Below, piece by piece: positions 12,657 through 24,769 of a DNA stretch of 64,000 nucleotides. Source of the DNA: Notospermus geniculatus (taxonomy: Eukaryota > Nemertea > Pilidiophora > Heteronemertea > Lineidae); contig NMRB01001094.1 in assembly GCA_002633025.1 (NCBI GenBank), positions 68,594 to 132,593 on the forward strand. Direction: 5' to 3'. The stretch's first letter is position 1, and every line of letters starts with the position of its first letter. The translations under genes were made by a program, and so were the position numbers. The notes beneath the pieces were generated by a model that saw only the letters and a program-made list of their open reading frames with translations, was not told where the DNA came from and ran no database searches.

Positions 12657-14767
12657 GAGGCCTCCTACATCTAATCTACTACAATACTGCAAGCAATCTG
12701 ACCGCCAGCGAGCAAATCTGGCTGTTGATGCCAGGAGTACCTAGGACAGGGATCATGGAATCTTTTTGCCAGTGATAACCCCCTCCCTCCAACATCACCT
12801 CGTCTACGGCGGCTAGTAAGAAGATTGTTGGCGGTCAGATCGCTTGTGATCTCACCCTCATCTTGCCTGGTATGCTGCCCGCCCATTTTAAAAGTTTTCT
12901 GACCAGAGTCCGAGGATGGAACCGAGTTACATTAATTTCCTAGCACCTAGCCATGCTGACTCACCTACTTTCATGTCCTACAACAACCAGAGTGACGTAA
13001 TCCGCAGAACTAATTGGTAAAATACATCTCTATGATGCCCTTGCTTACTTTTACACGAACACTGACCACAAATCCCGATATCGCTGGCACTGGCTATCTC
13101 CAGATGACCGAGACCACCACACTGGACCTCCATTAATTAAATCCTTTTCAACGGTGTAAGAAATAATTATGCTCATCTCGAAATCAATTGGAAAACGAGA
13201 CGTACAATAGTTATATCAAGATTACACGGCGCTGTCGAGAGAAATGGATGGTGGTGCCAATCTCGAGTTGCAAGGTCTGATACCGCTGAAATTTCCATTA
13301 GCACCCCTTGGCGTTAGTCTCAGATAAGGTCGATTCACTATGATTTTCATTTATTTCTAAGAAGCTAGCCACCATCCGTCTTGTAATTATAACAGTCAAT
13401 CTAATGAAAAAGTAACGAGAAGTCATTAATCACGATGATAGGCTGATATTCGGAAAGCACCGCCGCTTGGAAAATGGAAAAATGGCGGGAAATGGGATCT
13501 GTTTGTTCATTTCCTCTAGTCAACAATGCCGTGATTACACTGCGTTTTCAAATAAGTGCACCATTCTTGTTTGCCTTTTATTTCACCATCTCATAATGAT
13601 CGAGTCCATGTAAAGTAATGGAAAACTCGATAACCATCAATGGGGGATTCCCCAATGAAATTGATTCGAATGCAGCCAATAGATGATATTAACTTGTTCA
13701 ATGATAGTCTTTAGCAGACAACATCATCTGATGGTGGATTTTTATGCATGAGCTGTTACGACGTGAACAGGGAGTTGAATGGTGAAAATAATGCAGCTGG
13801 TTTTGTTCACTACGATCAGAAATTAAATCTGGCGGGTCAAGGTTTGTCAAGTTTGTCCCTCTGGAACGGATTTGGTGTTCGTGTCAGTTTTCGAAGATCA
13901 CTCGTTTACAAAGCCTCATATAGTAGCACTGGTAGATCCATAAGCAGACTGGTTCCCTGTGGATCCTATACTTTATGCACAGACAAGATTGGATACCATA
14001 CTTAGGCAGAGGCATGGGAGATGAACCAGTCAACGTACATATTACAACTTGCTGCTTTTGTTCGAGACTAGAAGTTAGGGATGACTCATTTTTTCGAAAG
14101 ATTAGTGAGTTTAGATAGATTGTCAATTACAAATGGAGATAATTTTACTCGTACACACTGACAAGATAATTACCACCTAACTAAAGGTTTATTTTTTTCA
14201 TTTACAACAAAGAATCCATGCTTTCCCCACGAATGGGTCAAAATGGTAATGACCATCCTCGAGCCTCCATCAATTATAGTAAGATCAAGATAAACATGTC
14301 AACGTCTTTGTCCAGTCAATGACGGATAGGGTCAGAGCCGCCCCACTACAAACACAGTTGTATCAATGATGAATTAGAAACGCACCATCTTGTTCACAAT
14401 CTCTTGATTATTGTGAGTGGCGGCTCGTGAAGACTTGATGGTGATGAGGAAAACTACAGAAACTTTTGAGTAGAGGGACCTGTCCACGAAGTTCCTGTAC
14501 GAGGGCTATCCATGAAGTTCTGGGATGGGACATCAGCTGACAGTTTGTGTCTTTTCCATGCTTTGTGCAAGGGGATGAAGGTCAAACCAGTCAATCTACA
14601 CATCTCCAAGTCCTGAGGCAGGTCTGTGACTAAGGCCCCAGACAGCAACACGAGGCAGGGTGTGCCGAAGTGGTGAAGAGGAAACATTGGTCAGGGTCAA
14701 CAGGTTGACTCTCCTGTTTTGGACTTTCCTTGCTGGAGTTACCGCAGCAGGCTACAGCATATAGAAT
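12657..14767. other. Non-coding stretch, candidate regulatory
   Basis: No exon recognised. Complementary 18-bp arms (CAAGCAATCTGACCGCCA near 12690 and its near-complement near 12827) form a weak inverted repeat. The 13100-13750 part is AT-rich with repeated TAATTA, ATTAAT and CATTAA cores, which fits developmental enhancers but does not prove them. Confidence 0.4.
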
Positions 14768-14880
14768 GGTTTATTCTCTTTTGCCCACACTTTGCCCCTT
14801 GATACAAACTCTGCAGCCAACCCTAACCTAACCCTAACCACTGGAGGGTGAACTGGGAATGGGCGCAATGGGAATACACC
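14768..14880. mobile_element. Telomere-motif MITE, family M1, copy 1
   Basis: The ends are inverted: left GGTTTATTCTCTTTTGCCC against the complement of the right end GGTGTATTCCCATTGCGCCC. The interior holds CCCTAACCTAACCCTAACC, a telomere-like run. The arms are more diverged than in the copy at 33392, so this insertion is older. No reading frame; non-autonomous. Confidence 0.75.
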
Positions 14881-17000
14881 ATCTAGAACCACCAAGGTAG
14901 AGCATCCCCATAGGCCTACTAACTAAACTCATATACATGTACTGATAGCATCCTTCCATAGCAGGGTTTTTTTACCTCACTTCATCCACTCACACAAACT
15001 TTGTGTGCAAGCATGTGGAGAGGAGCAACACACCAAAGCCCTGCTGTGGGAGGATGGCTAATGAAGGCATCAAGATGTCCCGCAATCTGCTCGAAGACTA
15101 AAGAATGGCGGATAGCTTAATCCATTGTACCATTGTCCAGGACCAACCAGCTTTGACTTGAGCATCAGCTCTCATCTGACCACTGCCTTTCATCAAAGCA
15201 GACCAGTGCCTGTTTCTCTTAATCACACAAGTCATGACATCATGACCTATGCCAATACAATCAGCCTTTCAGCTTCCATATCATAAACAGGCCAATAACA
15301 AAAAATCTGTCAACATTTGGTAGAAGACAACTAAAAGCGTATACGTGTTACATTTACCCACCTCAATCAAGCAAATTGCCTTTCTCTTCTGTGTCACTTT
15401 TATTGCAAGAAAATTAGGGTAGAGCGTGCAAAAGGCGCGATGCATAATCACAATCACGGTGCGAAATTTCCTAATGGGATACCATGTTAATTGGAGAATA
15501 CAGAATGGTTTCCGAGTTAGCGAATTGAATTGGTGGAGAAAATGCCTGCTAATATATTAATGGATTACCTGCAGGACTACAGAGATACTAATCAAGTAAA
15601 GGGTCCAGGAATATTCTGAAAAATAGCCGACTATTTGCCGGTGGTATGTGACCGAATAGTGTAATGAAATTATCACGGAATGGCGAGAACTTTTGATATG
15701 CCCCTGCGAGCAGTATCTTGATGTTAGTTGTTTGGTATTGGAGTAGATACCCCAATATTTGTGCTGCAGGGAGGTTGTGAAGTGAGAGGAAAGATAATCA
15801 AGGGAACAGACCTCAGGAACTTGATCAGAGATATTGGAAGCAAGCATTCAGATTGTCAACAAAAGTAACATCTACTCCATCTGGGGAAGGGATGTCACGC
15901 CTGTGCAGAAATGTTAGTTCCACCACAAGTTACTGATTTGCCGGAAGCGGTATAGATTGGGAAGTACACCGCACCTTGTGCAGTAAAAAGATTGAAGTGC
16001 GAAGCTTTTAATGCAGTTTCATTCCTAACAGATCATCGTGTTATCACAAAAAAGCTTGTGGGCTTCCCAAGACACTTCAGAATTTATTATTTCATATTGA
16101 AGGGTGTAATTTCAGTAGATAATGGCTGTGACATGGTTCTACATGCCCCAATGGTTACTCTGTTTTAAAATCTTATGACAATTTATACAGCTTTCAACCT
16201 GATCGAGAAAAATTGTTCCTCGTTATTATTTTTATGGCCTCATTCCATTAAAAGATTTTCTCTGTGTTAGTTCCTAATTCGTGGTTTTCGAGAATATTGT
16301 CGGTTGGAAAACGGGACATGATGCACTTATCATAAAATCAAATGCATTATATCAACGTTTGTTTGCTCTTTCATCGTGGGAAGTGGTTTAATGCGCTCTA
16401 CACTTATAACAGAAATATCACGTTTGGCTGAGAGTGGTTGGACAGGTTCTTTGAAGGCAAAATACATTATCTCAAGTATTATTGCATTAAAATCATTTTC
16501 ACATCACAGATTGTGATTCTCCTTATCTTGAGAGTTTTCAAGACCGCTAATGTGAAAGTTTGGGAAGCGAAATCGGCGTCAGTTTCGTCCTAAAAATCCA
16601 TTCTAGATTATGACTCCTAATTGAAACGCTAAATCAAAAAGACATACAGGTATCCAAACTACTCCACAAAGATCCATTAAATTTTCCAATCTTCAGCAAA
16701 GTTTTTTTTGCACTCGCGAAACATTTCCGTCAAATTTTCCCAGGATTTCCTTTCTAATACAAAGAGGCTCAAGTGGCATCAATAGCAAGCTCATGTCAAT
16801 CCTTTTAATGGAGAATGACGGGAAAATGACACAATTTGTGCAATTAAAAAGAATAACGAGAAAAAATATTTGTCATGCTTTTAAAGGCCCATTGAAGGGG
16901 AACACACCAGTTTGTCTGTTAACACATTGCTTGTTTACAAGTCCATTTCTCCCTTGCTTCTTTCTCAAATGAACCCAAACGTGATTGTATTCGTACGTTT
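14881..17000. other. Non-coding AT-rich stretch
   Basis: No gene found. The segment from about 15350 to 16900 is AT-rich with very many TAAT/ATTA cores and no repeat signature that I recognise. It is a candidate regulatory block on composition alone. Confidence 0.4.
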
Positions 17001-17235
17001 CCATGGCCGAAGCGATACCTTGAAGTATGGAAGAGGCCATCTCAAGCTACTCATGTTCCTCACTTGGATGGGGTCTTTTACTTGCCATTGCAAAGGAAAA
17101 AGGCACAAGGCACCATAGCTTACTGTCCCATGTGACGGACGTGAAGAGCCAGGGATGACATCCCACACGGCCCAGGCTGGATTCGAACCCTGGACCTGTC
17201 GCTTGCTCAGCGGATGTGATAACCACTCGTCTATA
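17001..17235 (-). mobile_element. SINE family A, copy 1
   Basis: Minus-strand SINE. The tRNA-like head (GTGGTTATCACATCCG as A-box region, CAGGGTTCGAATCC as B-box) lies at the right end near 17170-17230. The body runs leftward to about 17001 and contains the complement of AAGTATGGAAGAGGCCATCT. The head resembles tRNA-Val or tRNA-Glu types. Seven other complete or partial copies occur in the window. Short plus-strand frames sharing a HLKLLMFLTW peptide are by-products of this SINE. Confidence 0.85.
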
Positions 17236-17897
17236 TTCAGCTCTTTAGGCATCACGTTTTTTTAGGGGAGTGATCAAGTCCGTTGACATTTTGCTTACAT
17301 ACAGTAGAGGTTGAGTTGCAAACAAAACACTTGTGATGGACCAACCTAGACGGGCGTCTCGGCCCTTCTTGGAGTCATCATTGCAAGGAAATGGGGATCT
17401 TGATTCACAACACAAATGCAACCACCACTTTCATGCAAGTACCAAAGATAACTGCTCCCTGATCCCCCTCACCCAGCCTCCGGTGCAAATTTTGCAGATC
17501 TGCACAATCTTTTTGTGTGCTTTTAGCGTATTCCAACAAAAGGCTAACAACTGCAGAAGAAGTATATACAACTAAGTGATTTCCCATGTCTCAATTATAG
17601 CCGTAATGCAATGAAAACTGAATTATCTGTCCACTTAATGGCCGTTATTGATCTTGATCGCATTTTACTGCCCCTAATGCGTATGGTGTCCACCCGGCGG
17701 ATTGGGAAACTTAATGAAAAAGTTCGCCGCAGCGCAATCCATCCATTTGTGTACTCGAGGATACAATATTAAAGATGAAACAAGGAGAAGTCATCAGAGT
17801 GATTGCGATATTGACTCCGGTCACATTCCCCGATCTCAAGGGGTCATAGCCTCATCATGAGATGGAAGAGTCGATTGTCGAGATTAAACAGCCATAT
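17236..17897. other. Non-coding stretch
   Basis: Nothing recognised apart from AT-rich sequence with TAAT cores around 17580-17770. Confidence 0.45.
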
Positions 17898-18200
17898 TCG
17901 TGGCCATCAGCTGTGCTCAGGCAAAGAGTGGCAGCACTGATGGTTCAGACATGGCTATCGGCTGTGCTAGGGCAAAAAGCATGCTGTACCGTTTCCACTG
18001 AAGGCTTACAGGTGGCAGCCCTGGTGGTTCAGACATGGGCAATGGCTGTGCAAGATACCGGAGTGCCTGTAGAAAACTTGTGTTGTCAAAGAGGATCACC
18101 CTGTCAAGCACATGAAGAATAAGGCTGACCGTGGATTGGACCTGGATCCTCAGAAGTGACAGGTGCCGGTATTAGCACTGCACCACTCTGACTGCCTTTT
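17898..18200 (-). mobile_element. SINE family B with internally repeated body
   Basis: The tRNA-like head is at the right end (minus strand GTGGTGCAGTGCTAATACCG, then GGATCCAGGTCC in place of a perfect B-box). To the left, GAAAAC..TCAAAGAG.. TCACCCT..ATGAAGA.. matches the element near 55255-55320. Further left, about 17898-18055, a TGGCAGC..TGGTTCAGACATGG motif repeats with GGCTGTGC, giving an internal tandem duplication. The weakened B-box suggests a dead copy. Confidence 0.6.
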
Positions 18201-19067
18201 CCTTTTCACTCTCACACCTTCACTCGAGTCTCGAGCAGACAATAAGGTTGCAACCAACTCAAATAATCACACAAACCACACAACACGGCAGCAAATGAGA
18301 GTTCATTCTGTCCAGCGATTATGCCGAAGTGATACACCAATGAAACATCCCCCGGGACAATTATTGGCTAGAAATCGTAATTAAATCAATGACCGTCGAG
18401 CCAGACTTGCCATATGCAGCGATAGAACGATGACGTCTGATGGACAGGCTATTACCGTCGGTTGTACGACTGATGATGAAAGTTTATTAACACCCGGGTC
18501 TTGGCTCTGATGCACTCGAAGATTAGCCTGATGAACTGGGGAGCAGACGAACACAAGATGCACAATCAATGTGGCGGTTTATTGGATCGTCACAGCTGTA
18601 CTGCGCCAGATTGATGATGGTGTAAAAACGGGAGGAAGTGGGGATCGAATGATCAGGAAATTCATCTAACATTGATTCTGTGGGTAAGAAATTATGTAGG
18701 ACGGGATGTAGGTGGAAGAGCACATCCATGTTGTGGTTGATCATCATCATTTTATAAGTGTGACACCGAGTTCATTGTCAATCAAAAGAAAAATCCTGAG
18801 TCAGGAGAAGCCCTGATTGTGGACTTTCCAACAAAGATGGATGGTTCCCATCCACATGACGTGTCCAACTATGATGTAACACAAGCAAACCCACCCTATC
18901 GGACAACCTCAACTTTTGTGTCCACAGCCCGCTTGACCAGTTCAGCATGCGAGCAACCACTGAATGGTATTAAGTTTCTGACATCATATGGTGAGAACTT
19001 TTAGATCGCCATCTTTGTTGGAAAGGTCTGTAGTTCTACAGACATTGGGTTCTTTACAGATGGCCAT
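18201..19067. other. Non-coding stretch
   Basis: No gene, RNA or repeat recognised. Confidence 0.5.
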
Positions 19068-19191
19068 GGTTTATTCCAATTTTGCCCTTTCCCAATTTGC
19101 CCCAACTACGAACTCTTTAGCGAACCCTAACCATGACCCTAACCCAAACCATTGGAGAGCACATTGGGAAAGGGCAAAATGGGAAGACATC
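19068..19191. mobile_element. Telomere-motif MITE, family M1, copy 2
   Basis: Inverted ends of roughly 38 bp: left TTCCAATTTTGCCCTTTCCC, and the complement of the right end TTCCCATTTTGCCCTTTCCC. The interior contains AACCCTAACCATGACCCTAA, a broken telomere-like tract. A short frame at 18988-19248 crosses it and is not a gene. Confidence 0.8.
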
Positions 19192-21818
19192 AATGACCAC
19201 GTCATCAAGAAGAGACTTAAGATATCTGCCGATGATTACGAATTCTAAGTGTCTCTGGTGCAACTCACTCTGTCTCCACTGCTGTCAGAGGTAAATAAGG
19301 AACTTACGAGATGCCTATCATTAATGTTTGCTTAAAAGTCGACAGAGGGGATGGAAATGGGATAGAAAGCGTATTAGAGTGAACTAATTACATGTCTTTA
19401 TACAGTGATTAATGGCCAAGAGAAAGGATTGTCATGTCCCACGGTGGAAGAAGGAAACAAGATATTGGCCATCGAGGAAGACACTCAGTCCAGAACTGCT
19501 TCGCGGAAAGACGTGCGTGAGGTCTGAAGATGGAGTCGATGACCACGCATTCTGGACGAATTTTCGCCACCAGGTATTACACGGTCTCGTTGAAAGGATT
19601 GGTTTCCCTCACACCCTGCGGAATCGCCAAGGAGTTAGACCCAAGAAAGGTCACTACTGGTATGTTTGTTGGTGGAAAATGATGAAGGTGATGATGCACA
19701 AAAGATTGTGTGGTCCCTTCTCTTGATCCTGGGCTGCAGGGAAAACCATCAGACTCCACAAACTGAGATTGCGTCAACTAAGAAGTCCAAGGTTTCTCTT
19801 CTGCCTTTGGGGTTGTGCTCCGCCTCGTGCAAGTGTGGTCCGTTTGACGTCAATAGCAATGTTCCAAGGCCAGGAAGGGATTCACGACTCACCCACCTGG
19901 GGCAAGTGAGGGTGAATACTTCAAAAACAGAAATGAGGAAGGAAGCATAACAGTGATTCTTGGTCTGTACTCCTCGCTGTCTACATGATGAACAGAGTCC
20001 TCCTGCCAGGTCTGCATCTGCCTTGCCCATCTGGGCCCTGTTATTTTGGCGGCCGGAAAAAATCTGGCAGAGTCTGTGATTCTGGGCTGAATTTTGCAAT
20101 CGTAACAGAACTTCTTTGGTACACAAATCCTTTTCACCTAGTTCTCTCAGGTCTAGCCAATATGCTGTGACACAATTCTGTGAACACTGGACGAGTGACT
20201 TGCCTGCCATGTGCCATGGCCTGCAGACAGTTTTTTGGACCTCAGGCAGTGCATTACAGAAAGTGAATAAAAGATCAAGTACCTAGCAAGACAGAAGAGC
20301 AAAGCCAGCAGACAACTTCCTGGTCCACGACCCCCACTAGAGAAGAAATGCCTGAAAGTGACTCTCCCCGAACCAAACACAAATTGCACTCACGCTGCAC
20401 TGGGCATAATTAGCGAAAAAAGCCCCAAACATTAGCTAAATCAATTTGTCCATCACGGCGAGCACTTCCCAGTGTGCCCTAATCACCAGCTACCATTCTA
20501 ATATCCATTATCAAATTTCACATTCATAGATAATCACGACCGTTTCAGACGTGCATTTATTTAATTGCGTCTCAACAGCCGTGGTTGCGTTTGCTCTCCT
20601 GTTAGCTCAAGTCGCCGCTGGGGGCTAGATTCGCGCTAATGCGATTGAGAAGTGCAATTCCATTCGGAGTGATTCTCCAGCCTAATACAGAACACATGTT
20701 CCTCGTTTTGCCTCCGACTAAAAAGCTTTCGTATGTTAGTTTAATGCGAACATAGCCGCTGAAATTAAACCAGTATTTGAAAGAGGAGACGGGAGTCGGT
20801 GGCAATGTTTGACAGCGATTTCGCATCTGCTAAGACGACAGATGGCTTCCTGTCATTCAGCCCGAAAGGAAAATTCCCGAATACCGTTATTGGCTGAAGG
20901 CAATCAGAATGCATAAATGGCCGTAACACAATTTTATGTTCTCAGTCTTAAAGACCTCACAGATTATTGCAGGAGAAGCAGGCAGGAGAGAAGTGAGGCC
21001 GAAGTTCGAAACATTCGTCCTCCGACAACCCAGAGAGAAGAGAGGTCGAAATTCCAGCCCGTCCGTCCACAACCAAGCATGTTCCTTGGCAAATCCACGC
21101 CACCAAACCCAACCACCCAACCTTCTTCTTCATCTTCTTCCATTAAAACTTAATGAATAAGAGATGCTTGCATTAGAAAATCAAACGCGATGCTGCCAGG
21201 CTGATATATGCAGCTTTCAATGGATGTTATACATGTAGCGATTAGCACCTTAATTGGTGGCAGCTCTTGCAACAACAGGTTTTCCCCAAGCAATTTTTAA
21301 GATGTGTACAAATGACATCACAACCTAGCTCTTCCTCGACTGATATCAAAAAGAAACTGAATGGAATTAGACAATGTTCGAACCCAAACTTCTTCAACAG
21401 TGACCCTTCCCTCTGCACTGCGTAAGTAGGTTCAGAGACATTACTCAACCTTCTTCCTCAAGAAATGGGTGTGCACATTTACTAGAAGAGCGTAAAGTGA
21501 ATTTGACTTCCTCTAATGGATGTTAGAGCATCACTTTACGCCTCTCCACCCACTGTTCAAAACTGATTGGTTTTATTCTACGCCACTTTAAAATACACCA
21601 TAAATTTTCTCTAAATTAGATCCACTACACCTAATGGCTTGATTGTTTTTATTCACCATTTCTACGGTGCTGTAAGTGAACAAGTCGCTCCTAATCTATA
21701 TTTGAAGAAAAGCGAGATAAATTTGGGACCTGTGGAAGAACAACAATAGGCGTAGTAGTGGAATGCCAGTAGGCTTCGTGCAAGTTGATGCTCGTCGTTG
21801 CTGCCTATGCCGGGTCCG
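19192..21818. other. Non-coding stretch, includes the longest open frame
   Basis: A 153-codon minus frame (19749-20210) is the longest in the window. It shows no domain, signal peptide or repeat pattern I recognise, and a second long frame overlaps it on the same strand, so chance is likely. The 20400-20880 part is AT-rich with TAAT cores. A small hairpin (GCGTAAAGTGA against TCACTTTACGC) lies at about 21490-21541. Confidence 0.45.
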
Positions 21819-22607
21819 ACGACAGAAAACAAGCAACTGGCTTGAAGTAAGCAGACTTACACAACAATATTTCCCAGAATAGTACTGTACAAATGTATTG
21901 TTTTTTCATCAGGGCCGATGACAAAGGAATTGGCCCTGCAAAGTATGGAGAGGCCATCTCAAGCAACTCATGTTCCTCCCTCGGATGAGGTCTTTTACTT
22001 GCCCTTGCAAAGATATAAGGTAAGAGTTACCATGGCATACTGTCCCATGCAACGGACTGAAGAGCCAGGGATGATTAATCCCAAATGGCTTTGATTCGAA
22101 CCCAGGACCTGTTGCTTGCTAATCAGACATGATAACCACAAGAGTATCAAGGCTCTCTGCCTGTGGAACAGTACGACCACTGGACGTTTCAGAGAAAGGC
22201 ACACTGAGGACACCATCTTACCCATGGTCAGACGCCTTGGGGATAAACTCAAGGACTACGAGCTTTCTCTATTTTCTCCGTAGCTGACAGCAGAGCAAAG
22301 GTTAAAGTTCCTGCCGCAATTAAGACAAGTAGCCTGTTCGCAAACATCTTGATGTGAGTGTTTTATCAGATTTTTATCCCTGCCCTAATGGATCTTGCAG
22401 CATGTAAATGGCAAGCACGAGCCTTAGAAAAGATATCCTCAATTAGGACCAATGCCAGCACCTTATTAATGGAGCCTTAATAGGACTTTGCCTTCACCCT
22501 CCCAGGTCTACAGCATAGATTGATAGCTAAGGTACTATCTGTGGGGAAAAGGCCAGTGTTCCTTAGCTGCATGGTCCTTCTCCAAATCACAAAAGCATGT
22601 AAGCCAC
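21819..22607. repeat. Contig-end duplication D1, copy 1 (empty site)
   Basis: This 789-bp block ends at the N at 22608 and is repeated, with a few substitutions and small indels, at 22610-23783. Shared landmarks are ACGACAGAAAACAAGC at the start and AAGCATGTAAGCCAC at the end. This copy lacks the 382-bp transposon present in copy 2. The two overlapping ends meeting at a lone N suggest two haplotypes that an assembler failed to merge. Confidence 0.9.
21907..22154 (-). mobile_element. SINE family A, copy 2
   Basis: The body starts near CATCAGGGCCGATGACAAAG and the tRNA-like head lies at the right end (minus strand GTGGTTATCATGTC, then CCTGGGTTCGAATC as B-box). It is the intact allele of the copy at 22693-23330. 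Confidence 0.85.
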
Positions 22608-22608
22608 N
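22608..22608. other. Ambiguous base at a duplication junction
   Basis: A lone N separating copies 1 and 2 of duplication D1. Interpreted as a contig join of unknown size. Confidence 0.85.
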
Positions 22609-22924
22609 AACGACAGAAAACAAGCAACATGGCTTGAAGTAAGCAGGCTTACACAACAACATTTCCCAGAATATAGTACTGTACTTTTTTTCTATCAGGG
22701 CCGAAGCCAAAGGAATTGGCCCTGCAAAGTATGGAGAGGCCATCTCAAGCAACTCATGTTCCTCCCTCGGATGAGATCTTTTACTTGCCCTTGCAAAGAT
22801 ATAAGGTAAGAGTTACCATGGCATACTGTCCCATGCAACGGACTGAAGAGCCAGGGATGATTAATCCCAAATGGCTTTGATTCGAACCCAGGACCTGTTG
22901 TTCCCTAATCACTAGCGACACTAC

Positions 22925-23051
22925 GGGCCAAATTCATAAAGGGTGTTTAAGACTTACACGCGTGTAACTTCGTCAAATGCATGGTGGACGTGTGTGCATT
23001 CAGTGAAGTTACACGCGTCTAAGTCTTAAACACCCTTTATGAATATGGCCC
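22925..23051. mobile_element. Foldback MITE nested in the hAT-like element
   Basis: A 127-bp element with arms of about 47 bp differing at only two positions. The left arm begins GGGCCAAATTCATAAAGGGT; the complement of the right arm begins GGGCCATATTCATAAAGGGT. TAC flanks both sides (22922-22924, 23052-23054). It has the same general plan as family F1 (GGG ends, 3-bp duplication) but a different sequence. Without it the host element would be about 252 bp. Confidence 0.85.
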
Positions 23052-23141
23052 TACTTGTTCTCCATTGCCCTCTTGACATGAAGAGTACTGGGGAAAATCA
23101 TGCACACGTCAAAAGAGCAACATTGAACAACATTCCAATAT

Positions 23142-23158
23142 GGGTGGGGTGGGGAGGG
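23142..23158 (+). other. G-quadruplex motif
   Basis: GGGTGGGGTGGGGAGGG has four G-runs separated by single bases, a canonical tight G4 pattern. It lies inside the hAT-like MITE. Confidence 0.7.
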
Positions 23159-23783
23159 CTGAAAAACACGAGACCCCGTCCTCCACCTCCATAACCACTC
23201 CTGCAGAGCGCCTCCCACACATCCTACCTCACCCTTGCGTCTAACACAAAGTGACCGGGCATGGCTCACCGCGTTGTGTCGCTAGTGATGTTCCCTAATC
23301 AGACATGATAACCACAAGAGTATCAAGGCTCTCTGCCTGTGGAACAGTACGACCACTGGAAGTTTCAGAGAAAGGCACACTGAGGACACCATCTTACCCA
23401 TGGTCAGACGCCTTGGGGATAAACTCAAGGACTGCTAGCTTTCTCTATTTTCTCCGTAACTGACAGCAGAGCAAAGGTTAAAGTTCCTGCCGCAATTAAG
23501 ACAAGTAGCCTGTTCGCAAACATCTTGATGTGAGTGTTTTATCAGATTTTTATCCCTGCCCTAATGGATCTTGCAGCATGTAAATGGCAAGCACGAGCCT
23601 TAGAAAAGATATCCTCAATTAGGACCAATGCCAGCACCTTATTAATGGAGCCTTAATAGGACTTTGCCTTCACCCTCCCAGGTCTACAGCATAGATTGAT
23701 AGCTAAGGTACTATCTGTGGGGAAAAGGCCAGTGTTCCTTAGCTGCATGGTCCTTCTCCAAATCACAAAAGCATGTAAGCCAC

Positions 23784-24769
23784 CAAGAGATGCCATGCGA
23801 TTCCACTACAAGTGAAGTTACTCCATTCTCCTGACAAGTGGCACCGAAAAGAGTACTGGTATGCCCGATGGCGTCCCATCCGTTGGGGAACCCGGACACA
23901 GAAGCTTTAGTGCTTTCATTACAGAAAAGACCGGACCCACTTTCGGTCTAATTCAGGTCCAGCGATAAGTCGATGAAGCACATCAAGCTTTTTACTAAAA
24001 TACAGTAACAAATCTCTTCAACTCGTTCCTCACCACAGAACCTTTTTAGGGAACTTGAGCTCACTTGATCCCTTCAGACCAGTTCAGGGAACAAGAAGCA
24101 GCTTGAACACTATCTCGAACACCAGCTCAATGTTGTACCGCTGTTACTGCAGCTGCTACTACCACCAGATGCTACTACTACCATCCCTTTCATCTGTGTT
24201 CCTCTTCATGATGATGGCAATTTTATCTCACCAAACTACTGCCATTTTCAAGCATCCCTCTGGCCATCTTTCTAGCCCTTCATCCCGCAAAAAAAGGATG
24301 AATGACTTCAACTCTAAAAGAAATGTCCTACGAATGAAACAAGGACGGTTGACTCACTCGGCCATTTTGAGATGATCCCTAATGTTTCCATCATCAAGCA
24401 AACTCCATGAAAAACCATTTTCAGTTGAAAGCCACAGGACATGCCACCCGAAAAAAGGTTAAAATGATAAACTGTGCACTCTGCGATAAGTGAGCGCTGA
24501 GAAGATAATGACATCGTGCTCCAATGTCCATTACAATGGCCCTGAGAATGCTCTAACGGGATAAACACTGGGACATCTGAGCCAGTTACATTATTCTAAG
24601 TGCCAGGCCAAATCTGCTTTAAGTTAATCTTATAATGCAAGCGCTAAGTGCTCCCTTTTAAAGGCACTCAGAATTCTTCGGCCAGAAATTTGTCCTCTAG
24701 GCAAAAATGTTAAAAACTCACATTAACTTTCGTTTGCGTTAACCCTCAAAGTAACGAGATCTAAGGGCA
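23784..24769. other. Non-coding stretch
   Basis: No gene recognised. The short plus-strand frame at 24055-24375 is serine-rich with no domain. No repeat identified. Confidence 0.45.

Larger units (their letters stand above)
22908..23289. mobile_element. hAT-like MITE with 8-bp target duplication
   Basis: A 382-bp insertion with perfect 14-bp terminal inverted repeats (ATCACTAGCGACAC at the left, its exact complement at the right). Identical 8-bp direct duplications GTTCCCTA flank it at 22900-22907 and 23290-23297. Eight-base duplications are typical of the hAT superfamily, so the class is inferred from that. There is no transposase frame, so it is non-autonomous. It carries a second, nested foldback element (22925-23051) and a G-quadruplex motif. 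The other copy of the host duplication holds the unfilled site, which confirms the boundaries. Confidence 0.9.
22693..23330 (-). mobile_element. SINE family A, copy 3, interrupted
   Basis: SINE sequence from TATCAGGGCCGAAGCC is broken within the tRNA-like head, at the anticodon region, by the element at 22908-23289. It resumes at 23298 with ATCAGACATGATAACC. The insertion splits the A- and B-boxes, so this copy should be dead for polymerase III. Confidence 0.85.
22610..23783. repeat. Contig-end duplication D1, copy 2 (filled site)
   Basis: Copy 2 of the 21819-22607 block. Removing the 382-bp insertion and its 8-bp duplication leaves 784 bp, close to the 789 bp of copy 1. It contains the same SINE family A member in interrupted form. 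Confidence 0.9.

Noticed and set aside
14820-14841. Interstitial telomere relic or chromosome-fusion scar
   Set aside because: The CCCTAA run is short and lies inside a MITE family that repeats with the same interior at three other sites.
19749-20210. 153-codon minus-strand gene
   Set aside because: Longest frame in the window, but no recognisable domain, another long frame overlaps it on the same strand, and no splice or start context supports it.
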